From Priestia megaterium (GTDB lineage Bacteria; Bacillota; Bacilli; Bacillales; Bacillaceae_H): a stretch of 64,000 nt of DNA. The translations under genes were made by a program, and so were the position numbers. Shown piece after piece: positions 33,633 to 43,110 of this stretch; position 1 is the first letter of the stretch, and every line of letters starts with the position of its first letter. Under the pieces are notes generated by a model. That model was not told where the DNA came from, searched no databases, and saw only the letters and a program-made list of their open reading frames with translations. Location: the NCBI GenBank assembly GCA_008180335.1, contig VTEF01000005.1, forward strand, positions 186,001-250,000. Direction: 5' to 3'.

Positions 33633-33961
33633 TTTATTACGGTAAATCAAACTCGTTCATATGTTAGCTCATGCAATACGAGAATGAATAATCGACATAA
33701 ATGACAAACAACAGAACAACCAATGGATGACCGCTTCTAAAACAGGTTAAAATACACTAAGAACAAGATAATGATCGTATTCATTCAATTAAACGCCCTT
33801 TAGCTATATAGGAAATCCTAAAAATTAGCAATGATCATATAAAGTTCCGGCTAATATAAGCGGATAGTTTGAGATAAGTAAGTGACACTGCTAAAATTAA
33901 GAAAAAACATACACTTCATAATTAGCATGAGGTATATTTCTATAATAAAGGAGTTATCAAC
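33633..33961. other. Intergenic region before the truncated haemoglobin gene
   Basis: About 330 bp with AT-rich, low-feature sequence. It presumably holds the promoter of the haemoglobin-yjbH operon. I see no strong hairpin or known RNA element. Confidence 0.5.
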
Positions 33962-34372
33962 ATGACAGAAAAGATCCAGTCCCCCTATGAGCTGTTGGGC
34001 GGTGAACATACGATTTCAAAACTTGTTGATGCTTTTTATAGACGGGTTGGACAGCATCCTGAACTGGCGCCCATTTTTCCAGATGATTTAACGGAAACAA
34101 CACGAAAGCAAAAACAATTTTTAACTCAATATTTAGGCGGTCCTTCTTTATACACTGAGGAGCATGGGCATCCCATGTTACGCGCGCGGCACTTACCTTT
34201 CCCAATTACACCGTCCCGCGCCAAGGCATGGCTTACCTGTATGCATGAAGCGATGGATGAAATAAAATTAGAAGGTCCTGCACGAGATGAATTTTATCAC
34301 CGTCTCATTTTAACTGCTCAACATATGACTAACTCGGCCGAACAGACAGATGAGAAAGGATTTTCACATTGA
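33962..34372 (+). CDS. yjbI: Group II truncated haemoglobin (YjbI)
   Basis: A 136-residue 2-on-2 globin with the N-terminal '[21 protein letters not shown]' and the proximal-His segment '[10 protein letters not shown]'. Group II members bind O2 and NO and are linked to oxidative and nitrosative stress. The start has AAAGGAGTTATCAAC. Its TGA stop overlaps the TTG start of yjbH (TTGA), so the two are translationally coupled. In S. aureus and B. subtilis the same pair is conserved; a shared role in redox control has been proposed. Confidence 0.92.
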   Translation: MTEKIQSPYELLGGEHTISKLVDAFYRRVGQHPELAPIFPDDLTETTRKQKQFLTQYLGGPSLYTEEHGHPMLRARHLPFPITPSRAKAWLTCMHEAMDEIKLEGPARDEFYHRLILTAQHMTNSAEQTDEKGFSH

Positions 34373-35256
34373 ATAACTTACACAGCGAACATCATTCTTT
34401 GCCCCATCTTTGTCAAGGTTCAAATAAAAAGCCACTTGAAATATATGTATTTGTTAATCCGCTCTGTCCTGAGTGCTGGGCTTTAGAACCAATTTTAAAA
34501 AAACTGCAAATTGAATATGGCCAGCTAATTACACTAAAGCATGTGCTTAGTGGAAACTTAGAGCAACTTAATGTTGGTTATGCTAAAAAAAAGTTTGAAA
34601 ACCTGGCAAAGAACTGGGAGAAAATTGCGAATCGATCTGGCATGTCATGCGATGGAAGCTTATGGCTGGAAAATCCTATTTCTACTCCTTTCGCTGCTTC
34701 AATTGCGATTAAAGCAGCTGGGCTGCAAGGTAAAAAACAAGGAATTCGCTTTTTAAGAAAACTTCAAGAAGTTCTTTTTCTTGAAAAGCAAAATGTTGCG
34801 GAAGAATCGGTTTTGATTCAATGTGCAGAACATGTTGGTCTTGATGTGAAAGAATTTATTCAAGACTTACATTCAAAACAAGCTGCAAAAGCATTTCAAT
34901 GTGATTTGAAAATCACCTCTGAAATGGACGTAAAAGAAATTCCAACTCTTGTTTTCTTTAATGAAAAAGTTGAAGAAGAAGGCATTAAGATTGCCGGTTA
35001 TTATTCATACGAAACTTATGTGCATATTATAAAAGAAATGTTAGAAGTAGAGGTCGAGCCATTACCTCTTCCGCCGCTTCGTTCGTTTTTAGCTTATTTT
35101 CAATTTGTCGCTTCAAAAGAAGTGGCAGTCGTGTATGGAATGACTATTGAAGATGCCGAGAAAGAATTGAAGAAATTACAATTACAGCAACTTGTCGAAA
35201 AAGTACCTGTCAAATATGGAACCTTTTGGCGTAGCATCGAAGAAAAATGTCGATAA
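34369..35256 (+). CDS. yjbH: Spx-degradation adaptor YjbH
   Basis: A 295-residue protein of the YjbH/SpxH family with a thioredoxin-like N-terminal domain. A His-rich head (HSEHHSLPH, residues 5-13) and CPEC (residues 33-36) fit the zinc-binding part. YjbH binds Spx and feeds it to ClpXP, and aggregates under disulfide stress so Spx accumulates. Its target, spx, lies 7 kb away in this window. The start is the TTG at 34369, with AAAGGA eight bases upstream and overlapping the haemoglobin stop codon. It ends at a strong terminator. Confidence 0.92.
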   Translation: MNNLHSEHHSLPHLCQGSNKKPLEIYVFVNPLCPECWALEPILKKLQIEYGQLITLKHVLSGNLEQLNVGYAKKKFENLAKNWEKIANRSGMSCDGSLWLENPISTPFAASIAIKAAGLQGKKQGIRFLRKLQEVLFLEKQNVAEESVLIQCAEHVGLDVKEFIQDLHSKQAAKAFQCDLKITSEMDVKEIPTLVFFNEKVEEEGIKIAGYYSYETYVHIIKEMLEVEVEPLPLPPLRSFLAYFQFVASKEVAVVYGMTIEDAEKELKKLQLQQLVEKVPVKYGTFWRSIEEKCR

Positions 35257-35258
35257 AC

Positions 35259-35290
35259 AAAAAAGACTTGGCATAAGCCAAGTCTTTTTT
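35259..35290 (+). terminator. Terminator after yjbH
   Basis: A 14-bp perfect stem (35259-35272 with 35277-35290) with an ATAA loop and a T-run. Confidence 0.92.
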
Positions 35291-35513
35291 GTTTGTCCTA
35301 AGACAACAAGGGGATGGGAGAAATTTTTCACGGTCAAACAAAGGGGTATATGTTTGTTTTGTGATAAACTTCACGATTATTACTATAGCAAATTATGTCG
35401 AGTTTTGACAACCCCTTTTTTTGATTTTCACATTTTTTTTACAAAAAAAATTCATAAATGCTAAATTTCAGTCATACAATTTCATTAGTCTGTCCTCTAA
35501 AAGGAGTGGTATG

Positions 35514-35690
35514 ATGAGATTTTTAGGAATCATTATTGGATTTATCATTGTTCTTTTTTCTTTTTTCTTTTATATTCTTTCTTTAATGAAAATGGCTCCT
35601 TTGTTTATTGCAGCCCCACTTCTATTCTTATCCCTTCTAATCACCATTACACTCATAAACGGTCATAATCAATTCCGCGGATTTAAATAA
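35514..35690 (+). CDS. Small two-helix membrane protein in the yizD position
   Basis: A 58-residue, strongly hydrophobic protein with two transmembrane helices (about 4-26 and 31-50) and a short basic tail (NGHNQFRGFK). AAGGAG lies seven bases before the ATG at 35514; a second ATG at 35511 is in frame. It lies between yjbH and pepF, where B. subtilis has the short gene yizD; homology is likely but not proven here. A 13-bp terminator follows. Function unknown. Confidence 0.65.
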   Translation: MRFLGIIIGFIIVLFSFFFYILSLMKMAPLFIAAPLLFLSLLITITLINGHNQFRGFK

Positions 35691-35726
35691 GGGAGCTCTG
35701 TTAACTGTCACAGAGCTCCCTTTTCT
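35690..35726. terminator. Terminator between the miniprotein and pepF
   Basis: A 13-bp stem (35690-35702 with 35711-35723) with T on both sides; it serves converging transcripts. Confidence 0.85.
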
Positions 35727-35747
35727 GATCCATATGCTAACTTTCTT

Positions 35748-37568
35748 TTATTTAGAAAGCAAACGTTCCATTTCCTCTAACTTCTCTTCAAATACAGCGA
35801 ACGCTTCTTTAATTGGTTCTGCTGTCGTCATGTCAACCCCAGCTTTTTTCAATACTTCAATTGGATAATCTGAACTTCCTGCTTTTAAGAAACCTACATA
35901 ACGTTCAACTGCTTTATTCCCTTCTTCAAGAATCTGCTTACTTAACGCTGCAGCTGCACTAAAGCCTGTTGCATATTGATAAACATAATAATTATAGTAA
36001 AAATGAGGGATACGCGCCCACTCTAAACCAATTTCTTCATCAATCACAAGATTATCACCAAAGTATTTTTTATTTAGATCATAATAAAGTTTGGTTAATA
36101 ATTCTGGTGTTAACGGCTCGCCCTGCTGAGCGCGAACATGCACTTCATGCTCAAACTCAGCAAACATTGTTTGACGGAACACTGTTCCGCGGAATCCTTC
36201 TAAATAGTGATTTAATAAATATAAACGCTGTTTTTCATCATCAATTGTCTTGAGTAAATAATCATTTAATAAAGCTTCATTACACGTAGATGCTACCTCG
36301 GCTACAAAGATGGAATAGTCACCGTAAGGATAAGGCTGTGTTTGACGTGTGTAATAGCTATGAACAGAATGGCCAAATTCATGTGCAAGCGTAAATAAGT
36401 TATTTACATTGTCCTGCCAATTCATAAGGATATACGGATTTGTGCCGTATGTACCGGATGAATATGCTCCGCTTCGCTTTCCTTTATTTTCGTGGACATC
36501 TACCCACCGATTTTCAAACCCTTCTTTTAATACATTCAAGTAATCTTCGCCTAAAGGAGCTAAACCTTTTAATAGATATTCTTTTGCTTCTTCATAAGAT
36601 ACTTCCATTTTCACATCTTTCACAAGAGGTGTGTAAAGGTCATACATATGAAGTTCTTCGACACCTAGTACTTTCTTACGAAGATCAATGTAGCGATGTA
36701 ACAAAGGCAAATGATCGTTCACCGTTTTTACTAAGTTATCGTATACTTCTTCTGGAATATTATTGACACTTAATGCCGCATGCCGCGCTGATTGATAGTT
36801 ACGTACTCGCGCATTAAAGTTATCTTTTTTCACTGTTCCGCTTAATGTGCTTGCAAATGTATTTTTAAACTTTCCATACGTATCATAAACAGCTTTAAAA
36901 GCTTCTTCACGCACACGGCGATCACTGCTTTCTAAAAAGCGAATATAACGGCCATGCGTCACTTCAACTTCGTCGCCATTTTCATCTTTAATGGCTGGGA
37001 ATTCTAAGTCAGCATTGTTTAACATGCCAAATGTATTACTAGATGAACCTAATACTTCAGATGCTTGCGCTAAAAGTGCCTCTTCACTTTCAGATAAAAT
37101 ATGAGGACGTTCACGGTTAATTTCATCTAATGCATGCTCATACAACTTTAATTCTTCTTTTTGATTTATATATTGCTTAATGATTTCTTCATCAACCGCT
37201 AACAATTCTGGTGTAATATAAGATAAAGCACTTGCAATTTGAGTATACAAAGTCTTAATCCGATCATTTACCCCTTGATAGAACGAATTGGTTGTATCTT
37301 GATCATAGCGCATGTGAGCATATGTATATAGTTTGCTTACTCTCATGGTAAGCTCGTCTTGCTGCTGCAGCGCATCATATAACGTATCTGCTGATTCACC
37401 CAGTTTTCCTTTAAATTTATTTATTTCGGGAATAATTGCTTTTACTGCTTCAAATTCCTTATTCCATTCGTCATCTGATGAGAAAATATCTTCCAGCTTC
37501 CACGTGTCTTCTACCTTAATTTCACTTCGATTTGGTAATTTCTTCACTTTAGACTGTTCAGTCACCAT
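35748..37568 (-). CDS. pepF: Oligoendopeptidase F
   Basis: A 606-residue M3B zinc metallopeptidase that cleaves oligopeptides in the cytoplasm. The zinc motif HEFGH is in 'LAHEFGHSVHSYY', and a downstream Glu ligand follows in 'EVASTCNEALL'. The N-terminal half is the helical cap that sizes substrates. The start is at 37568, just after GGAGGG; the open frame extends four codons upstream into that site. In B. subtilis pepF next to coiA is linked to processing of signal peptides (PhrA), and it lies here with coiA and mecA, whose roles include competence. Confidence 0.95.
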   Translation of the reverse strand: MVTEQSKVKKLPNRSEIKVEDTWKLEDIFSSDDEWNKEFEAVKAIIPEINKFKGKLGESADTLYDALQQQDELTMRVSKLYTYAHMRYDQDTTNSFYQGVNDRIKTLYTQIASALSYITPELLAVDEEIIKQYINQKEELKLYEHALDEINRERPHILSESEEALLAQASEVLGSSSNTFGMLNNADLEFPAIKDENGDEVEVTHGRYIRFLESSDRRVREEAFKAVYDTYGKFKNTFASTLSGTVKKDNFNARVRNYQSARHAALSVNNIPEEVYDNLVKTVNDHLPLLHRYIDLRKKVLGVEELHMYDLYTPLVKDVKMEVSYEEAKEYLLKGLAPLGEDYLNVLKEGFENRWVDVHENKGKRSGAYSSGTYGTNPYILMNWQDNVNNLFTLAHEFGHSVHSYYTRQTQPYPYGDYSIFVAEVASTCNEALLNDYLLKTIDDEKQRLYLLNHYLEGFRGTVFRQTMFAEFEHEVHVRAQQGEPLTPELLTKLYYDLNKKYFGDNLVIDEEIGLEWARIPHFYYNYYVYQYATGFSAAAALSKQILEEGNKAVERYVGFLKAGSSDYPIEVLKKAGVDMTTAEPIKEAFAVFEEKLEEMERLLSK

Positions 37569-37726
37569 ACATCCCTCCATCTTTTACTAAATCTACAATA
37601 AGTATGTTCGCTTTTTTTGAGCTTGAATCCTTTTTTTCTCACTTATGTTATTGTATGTTGCTTCAGAAAGATTAATCAGTAATTGGTACGCTTAAAAAGG
37701 TGAGTCTCTTTAAGCGTACCTATTTT

Positions 37727-38917
37727 TTAAAAGTGTGTCACTTCTTTTGCTTGATTTAACCATTTATTTATTAATAACCCGTCTTCCATAAATGAATCGG
37801 AAGTAAATGGTGGAATCGTATAAGAACGTGCAACTTTATAGAGTTCGCTTCCTATAGATTTTAACAGTCCGATTTTACAAAGAGCCTCAATATACTCAAA
37901 TAACGGCTGTTCAATAGTTGAATGTTGTAAAGGAAGGCTTCTTAATTGGATTTCTCCCTGTCGAATGCGCTGTGTTAATTGCATATACAGCTGTTTACTG
38001 CTGACAATGCTTCCTATACTCTTTGAAGCCAGCATATCAATGAGTAGCCACGTTTGCCAGATAACAGCAGGTGTTTCAATCATAAAAAGAGATGGAAGTG
38101 GAAATCCAGCTTCTGCAGGAATGTGTGAAGGCGGGATGCGGAGCTCGTAAAGCTTTTTCAAAAATGAAGCATACTTTTTATTTGGATATAGCATATATTG
38201 TGTACGCCAAACTTTCTTTTTTTTGATCCAAGCATCGTAAAATGAAGGTGTTGTGTGTGGAAAAGTTAAATCTTCAAACGTATGAATTTTAGGAGATAAC
38301 ACGGTGAGATGAGCAAATACAATTTGAGGTGAGAACGGAATAAGGTGCTCTAATTTCAAAAGTTGATTCGTTGATGGGGAAAAGTAATGAAGCATCGGAA
38401 CGCCGTTATACATATGAGTATATTGCCACTCTTGCTGAGAAAGCTGAAACATATAAGCAGAAAGACGTTTTAAACGCTTTGCTCCCATAATCCATAGAGG
38501 GACATAATTGAGCTGTTTGTAATTATGAGATCGCTTCACTAATAAATCCGTTGAAAGAGATGCACATTGAAATTCAATGGCGTATTTCTCTTCTGCCGTT
38601 TGAACCGTCAAGTCCGGACGCTGCATAATTTCAGGCAAATAATACTCTAGTCTTGTTGGCAGATGGGTATAAAACCATTGAAACAACTTCTTTTTACCAT
38701 CAAGATGATAGTCTGTTTCTCCTTCATGCTGCACAATACATGTTTGTTTAAAGTGAGCGAAATGTGAAGATCGCTTTATCCCTACCTTTAGTTGAACGGG
38801 CTGATGACAAGAAGGACAATAAAATGAAATATTTTTTTGCCATTCCTTTAATTCCTCATATGAAAATCGATGTGCTAAGGATAACAGTTCATTATATTTA
38901 GTTTTCGCGACAAGCAA
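37727..38917 (-). CDS. coiA: Competence protein CoiA
   Basis: A 396-residue nuclease-like protein of the CoiA family. The N-terminal zinc-finger-like segment is 'YCPSCHQPVQLKVG' followed by 'HFAH' (near residues 33-56). A restriction-endonuclease-like core holds 'RPDLTVQ' and 'IEFQCA' (near 121-140). In transformable bacteria CoiA works with RecA and DprA after DNA uptake. The start is a TTG at 38917 with AAAGGGG about ten bases upstream; no later start fits. It is followed by pepF as in B. subtilis. Confidence 0.92.
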   Translation of the reverse strand: MLVAKTKYNELLSLAHRFSYEELKEWQKNISFYCPSCHQPVQLKVGIKRSSHFAHFKQTCIVQHEGETDYHLDGKKKLFQWFYTHLPTRLEYYLPEIMQRPDLTVQTAEEKYAIEFQCASLSTDLLVKRSHNYKQLNYVPLWIMGAKRLKRLSAYMFQLSQQEWQYTHMYNGVPMLHYFSPSTNQLLKLEHLIPFSPQIVFAHLTVLSPKIHTFEDLTFPHTTPSFYDAWIKKKKVWRTQYMLYPNKKYASFLKKLYELRIPPSHIPAEAGFPLPSLFMIETPAVIWQTWLLIDMLASKSIGSIVSSKQLYMQLTQRIRQGEIQLRSLPLQHSTIEQPLFEYIEALCKIGLLKSIGSELYKVARSYTIPPFTSDSFMEDGLLINKWLNQAKEVTHF

Positions 38918-38995
38918 CTATACATATCCCCTTTCAAATTAGATTGCTTTTTTATATTCGACATTCTTTTTTAGAATTCCTTTTAAAAAAGAAAA

Positions 38996-39019
38996 AACAC
39001 ACGTCTTTTGACGTGTGTT
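38996..39019 (-). terminator. Terminator after cls
   Basis: AACACACGTC-TTTT-GACGTGTGTT (38996-39019), followed by a T-run on the minus strand. Confidence 0.85.
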
Positions 39020-39043
39020 CGCTAATAGCCTGCATTATACCAT

Positions 39044-40561
39044 CTAAAGCATCGGAGATAATAAACGAGATATTGATTCAAGTACTCGCTGTATTAACGG
39101 CCGCTTCTCAAAGTTTTCTAAGTATAGCACCGATGAATGCTCAAGATCTTGCATGTACTCATACACTAATTTTTGAGTGCTTGATGTTCGATATAAGAAG
39201 GCGTTCACTTCGAAATTAAGATGAAAACTTCTCATATCCATATTTGCCGTACCGATAGATGCAATTTCCTTATCAACAATTATAATTTTACTATGCATAA
39301 ATCCCTTTTTATATTCATAGATTTTGGCACCTGCTTTTAAAAGTTCTGGAAAATAGGAGCGCGATGCATGAAAGACGATTTTTTTATCAGGCTTTTGCGG
39401 AACAAGCAAACGTACATCCACACCGCTTAACGCTGCTACTTTTAAAGCGGTAAAAATATCTTCATCTGGAATGAAGTACGGAGAGGCAATCCAAATAGAC
39501 TCTTTGGCAGATGTAATCATCGAAAAGAATAAATGTTTTATAATTTCCCACTCTCGGTCTGGTCCGCCTGCAATCATTTGAACTCCCCCGCAACTCGCTT
39601 CATCTACATCGATTAAATCAGGAGATAAATAGGTTTGAGTTAAGAGCGCTTGACCCGTCATGTAATACCAGTCTTGCAAAAAGGTTAGTTGAAGAGAACG
39701 CACCGCCTCTCCTCGCACAAGTAAATGAGTATCTCTCCAAAAGCCAAAGTGACGGCTTTGTCCAAGATATTCATCTCCAATATTTAACCCTCCGACAAAA
39801 CCGACCGTACCATCAATTACGATAATTTTTCTATGGTTTCGGAAATTGATCTTATTGTTTAAAAAAGGAAATCGAACAGGTAAAAACGGCACCATTTCAA
39901 CACCTGCATCCCGAAGTTCTTGAATATATTGATTAGATAGCTGGAAACTTCCTACAGCATCATATAAAAAGCGCACATATACGCCTTCGTTTATTTTTTC
40001 AATTAAAATCTTTTTAATTTGCTGACCAAGATTATCATGACGGACAATATAGTATTCTAGATGAATATGATGACGGGCATGCTTTAATGCATCAATAATT
40101 TCCTTAAACGTTTCTTCTCCATTTGTTAATGCACGTGTATCAGAGGAAAAGGATACAGGGCTTTTACCAAGCTGGGTAGCTAATTTTAATAGTTGCTTTC
40201 GATTGCTACCTAGATGTTCAAAGTGCTGATCTGACACAAGTGAATCCCTTTCCATCTTCAATAATACTTGTTCATCCAGCTTTGCTTTTTTAGCAAATAA
40301 CCGCCGCTTCCGAATATTGCGCCCAAACAGTAAATAGAAAAAGAAACCTACAACTGGAAAACTTCCTAACACGACAAGCCATGTTAATGTTTGTGTCGGA
40401 TGACGATTTTCTAGTGAAATCACAAGGCCAATGAAAACAACACTAATGGTAATAAGAATACTTAGTATACCAATTAATTGGCTATCCCAATAACCTTTTG
40501 TAAAAAATAAAATCATGATCATTCCAATAACAAAAATAAGAAGCTGCAATCGATTTTTCAA
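39044..40561 (-). CDS. cls: Cardiolipin synthase
   Basis: A 505-residue membrane enzyme of the phospholipase D superfamily that joins two phosphatidylglycerols to cardiolipin. Two N-terminal transmembrane helices (about 5-60) precede two HKD motifs: 'NHRKIIVIDG' near residue 255 and 'HSKIIIVDKE' near 430. The start is taken as a TTG at 40561 with AGGTG eight bases upstream; the TTG at 40594 has no such site. In B. subtilis no cls gene lies between coiA and mecA, so this is a local difference. The terminator lies at 38996-39019. Confidence 0.93.
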   Translation of the reverse strand: MKNRLQLLIFVIGMIMILFFTKGYWDSQLIGILSILITISVVFIGLVISLENRHPTQTLTWLVVLGSFPVVGFFFYLLFGRNIRKRRLFAKKAKLDEQVLLKMERDSLVSDQHFEHLGSNRKQLLKLATQLGKSPVSFSSDTRALTNGEETFKEIIDALKHARHHIHLEYYIVRHDNLGQQIKKILIEKINEGVYVRFLYDAVGSFQLSNQYIQELRDAGVEMVPFLPVRFPFLNNKINFRNHRKIIVIDGTVGFVGGLNIGDEYLGQSRHFGFWRDTHLLVRGEAVRSLQLTFLQDWYYMTGQALLTQTYLSPDLIDVDEASCGGVQMIAGGPDREWEIIKHLFFSMITSAKESIWIASPYFIPDEDIFTALKVAALSGVDVRLLVPQKPDKKIVFHASRSYFPELLKAGAKIYEYKKGFMHSKIIIVDKEIASIGTANMDMRSFHLNFEVNAFLYRTSSTQKLVYEYMQDLEHSSVLYLENFEKRPLIQRVLESISRLLSPML

Positions 40562-40685
40562 TATTCTTTCACCTATCCTACAAATAACATTCAAATACTC
40601 TGCATTTTATGCTAGATAGTTATAATCCTCAAAGTGTTAAACAATTATTTTATTACGTTCCATCTCAAAAAAAAACAAATAAAGA

Positions 40686-40709
40686 CCGATTTCATATACA
40701 TGAAATCGG
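40686..40709 (-). terminator. Terminator after mecA
   Basis: CCGATTTCAT (40686-40695) pairs with ATGAAATCGG (40700-40709), followed on minus by TCTTTATTTG. Confidence 0.7.
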
Positions 40710-40715
40710 CTACGA

Positions 40716-41396
40716 TTATTTTAACGGAAAATACGTTTTTAGTTGTTCTAATGCATTTTCACTCATTAATTCTTTTCCATATTCGATTAAGCGGTGAACG
40801 GTTATATTTGACTCATTTCCGTACTCTAAGATGATGCTTAATATATTATCAATTTCAGTTACGAAATCTTCGTCGTCTGCAAATTCTACATATAAGTAGT
40901 ATTTTCCTTCAAATACATACATGCTGTTGGCTAAATCATCTAACTCTAAATGGTGACTTAACATAATTAAATCTTCTAAGTCTTGAAAACGTGCAACGAA
41001 TTGTAATCCTTCGTCCTCTATAACCTCTTCTTCAAACTCATTCTTTTTATTTTGATTTGCTTGATGATCGAGTAACGCTTCAATTTTTCCATCTACAGGG
41101 ATATCGATTTTATCATTCTCACCAACAGGCACTTCGAACTTTTGACCATCTTTTGAAATTTGGGCTCTTGTAACGATGACCTCAAGTCCTTTTTCAAGTG
41201 CATGCACTTGAATCCAAAGAGGACCTTCTGCTATAAACTCTTCTTCTTGATGAATTTCATCCATCATTTCCCAAAAAAGTTCTTCGCTTCGTTCTCTGCT
41301 AAACCAAATTTCATTGCGGTCAAATCCTCGTTCTTCAATATCGACGTAAGTGACAAAGAATTTTACCGTATTTTCATTAATGCGTTCGATTTCCAT
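40716..41396 (-). CDS. mecA: Adaptor protein MecA
   Basis: A 226-residue ClpC adaptor. The conserved N-terminal domain ('MEIERINENTVKFFVTYVDI', 'GFDRNEIWFSRERSEELFW') recognises substrates; the C-terminal domain with 'LEDLIMLSHHLE' and 'YVFEGKYYLYVEF' binds ClpC. The Asp/Glu-rich linker lies at about 105-130. In B. subtilis it delivers ComK for degradation and also affects ComS and Spo0A. The start at 41396 has AGGGAGAGATAAT; the longer frame is not needed. Neighbouring coiA and opp genes fit the competence theme. Confidence 0.95.
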   Translation of the reverse strand: MEIERINENTVKFFVTYVDIEERGFDRNEIWFSRERSEELFWEMMDEIHQEEEFIAEGPLWIQVHALEKGLEVIVTRAQISKDGQKFEVPVGENDKIDIPVDGKIEALLDHQANQNKKNEFEEEVIEDEGLQFVARFQDLEDLIMLSHHLELDDLANSMYVFEGKYYLYVEFADDEDFVTEIDNILSIILEYGNESNITVHRLIEYGKELMSENALEQLKTYFPLK

Positions 41397-41744
41397 TATT
41401 ATCTCTCCCTTCGGAAAAATCAGTGAAGGCAATACGGTCTTTTCAATCATTACCTTAAACGCCTAAGGGACTATTTTCCCTTATATTAAAGCAATACTAC
41501 ATGTACTTTCTCTTTTTGTAAAGTATTCTAACTTGTATTAAACAAGCATACAATCTTTCTGTGTACCTCGTATGTCTATTTTATGATAAAACGCTGTGAA
41601 AGGGAAATAAAAAAACATGAAAACTTTAGAGCCTTCTAAGTTAGCCTGTTCTTATGTGTTACTTTGTATGCCTGCATTTCTCATACGTACACTCGACACT
41701 TTTCAAAACAGCAGCTACTGTTTTGACGATTGGGGGGACCTGTA
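41397..41744. other. Intergenic region between mecA and the TerC-family gene
   Basis: About 350 bp between divergent genes. It holds a hairpin (41704-41711 with 41718-41725) just before the TerC-family ribosome site. No other element was recognised, including the yybP-ykoY manganese riboswitch. Confidence 0.5.
41704..41725 (+). promoter_or_regulatory. Hairpin before the TerC-family gene
   Basis: CAAAACAG-CAGCTA-CTGTTTTG is a perfect 8-bp stem ending six bases before the GGGGGG ribosome site, with the TTG start at 41745. It may influence translation; no T-run, so not a terminator. Confidence 0.35.
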
Positions 41745-42407
41745 TTGGATTTAGAATTAATTACCTCCATCATACTGATTATCGGAATCGATATTGTACT
41801 AGGTGGAGATAACGCAATTGTAATTGCACTAGCTAGTCGCAATTTACCTGAACAACAACGTAACAAAGCAATTTTTCTTGGGACAGGATTAGCGGTTGTT
41901 GTTCGTATTTTCCTTACTATTTTAGCTGTTTATTTATTAACTATTCCTTATTTACAACTTATTGGCGGAATTTTGTTATTGATTATTGCCTTTAAACTAC
42001 TTGTATCAGATGACGATGATTCATCTACTATTAAAGCTGGTGCTACTTTAAGGGCTGCCGTTAAAACGATTGTATTTGCTGATCTTGTGATGGGCTTAGA
42101 TAACGTTATTGCTGTAGCCGGTGCTGCACACGGTAACATTTTGCTTGTTATTATTGGATTACTTGTGTCTGTGCCAATTATTGTATGGGGAAGTAAACTA
42201 ATTTTATACTTAATGGAACGTTTTCCATTACTAGTATATGCAGGAGCAGGAATTTTAGCTTACACAGCAGGTAATATGATTTGCCATGAAAAAAATCTCG
42301 CTGGATTTTTCGCGCAAAATCATCCGTTTGAACTTTTATTTCCACTGATAGCCATTATTATTGTTCTGTTAAGCGGTATGCTTGTTAATCGAGTGCGCAC
42401 CAAATAA
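41745..42407 (+). CDS. TerC-family membrane protein (YjbE type)
   Basis: A 220-residue integral membrane protein with about seven helices and the TerC signature: 'GIDIVLGGDNAIVIALASRNLP' (near 14-35) and 'DLVMGLDNVIAVAGAAHG' (near 110-130), both with metal-binding acidic residues. TerC proteins load metal ions, mainly manganese, onto exported enzymes or export Mn2+. The start is the TTG at 41745, after GGGGGG seven bases upstream; an earlier TTG at 41730 overlaps that site. It lies between mecA and spx, where B. subtilis has yjbE, so it is likely that orthologue. Confidence 0.85.
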   Translation: MDLELITSIILIIGIDIVLGGDNAIVIALASRNLPEQQRNKAIFLGTGLAVVVRIFLTILAVYLLTIPYLQLIGGILLLIIAFKLLVSDDDDSSTIKAGATLRAAVKTIVFADLVMGLDNVIAVAGAAHGNILLVIIGLLVSVPIIVWGSKLILYLMERFPLLVYAGAGILAYTAGNMICHEKNLAGFFAQNHPFELLFPLIAIIIVLLSGMLVNRVRTK

Positions 42408-42464
42408 CAGGCTTTTTTGCAACGAGAAATTACCTTGCTTGTGTATGCATGAAAAGAAGAGAAT

Positions 42465-42498
42465 GAAGCCTTCATGGGGAAACATGAAGGCTTCTTTA
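42465..42498 (+). terminator. Terminator after the TerC-family gene
   Basis: A 12-bp perfect stem (42465-42476 with 42483-42494), a 6-nt loop and T-rich sequence after it. Confidence 0.85.
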
Positions 42499-42546
42499 TA
42501 TTATTCACTAATCACTATGACTTGATACTGGCCTCTATTTAAAGAT

Positions 42547-42945
42547 TTAGCCATTTACAAGGCGCTGTGCTTCACGAAGTTGAAATGTACGCACTTTACG
42601 AGGTAGGAAGCGACGAATTTCATCTTCGTTATAGCCAACTTGAAGGCGCTTTTCATCAATAATGATTGGTCGACGTAAAAGACCTGGATTTTGTTGAATT
42701 AATTCATATAAATCTTGCAATGGCATTGCGTCAACTTGAACGTTTAATTTTTGGAACGTTTTAGATCTTGTTGAAATGATTTCATCTGTTCCATCCTCTG
42801 TCATACGTAAAATTTCTTTAATCTCATCAATTGATAAAGGCTCTGAAAAGATATTTCGCTCTACGTATCCAATATCGTTCTCTTCTAACCAAGCTTTCGC
42901 TTTACGACAAGAAGTACAACTTGGTGATGTATATAATGTAACCAT
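42547..42945 (-). CDS. spx: Transcriptional regulator Spx
   Basis: A 132-residue ArsC-fold regulator that binds the alpha subunit of RNA polymerase during disulfide stress. The redox pair CxxC is Cys10 and Cys13 (SPSCTSCRK), and the family RPIIID and '[21 protein letters not shown]' segments are present. It is degraded by ClpXP with the help of YjbH, encoded at 34369. The start has AAGGAGTG seven bases upstream. Upstream, a PerR-box-like site at 43096-43110 and a long AT-rich region suggest complex control, as in B. subtilis, where several promoters are used. Confidence 0.95.
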   Translation of the reverse strand: MVTLYTSPSCTSCRKAKAWLEENDIGYVERNIFSEPLSIDEIKEILRMTEDGTDEIISTRSKTFQKLNVQVDAMPLQDLYELIQQNPGLLRRPIIIDEKRLQVGYNEDEIRRFLPRKVRTFQLREAQRLVNG

Positions 42946-43095
42946 TTAATCCTTCACTCCTTCTATCATAATCGGCCATAACATTCAGAAACATGAAATG
43001 TGCATCATGTTCTTTTATACTTAAAATCGTGTTGTTTTATACGCAACCCAACGAATGTAAATAATTAATGACTGATAATGAAAATCGATATTACT

Positions 43096-43110
43096 TTATA
43101 ATTACTTTAA
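43096..43110 (-). promoter_or_regulatory. PerR-box-like site upstream of spx
   Basis: TTATAATTACTTTAA matches the PerR box TTATAATNATTATAA at 12 of 14 defined positions. It lies about 150 bp before the spx start. In B. subtilis, PerR and YodB repress one of the spx promoters. Confidence 0.45.

Noticed and set aside
41450-41744. yybP-ykoY manganese riboswitch before the TerC gene
   Set aside because: The conserved GGGGAGTA-type and loop sequences are not present; only a simple hairpin is seen.
43074-43092. Fur-box-like sequence GATAATGAAAATCGATATT
   Set aside because: Several mismatches in an AT-rich region and no iron-related gene nearby; likely chance.
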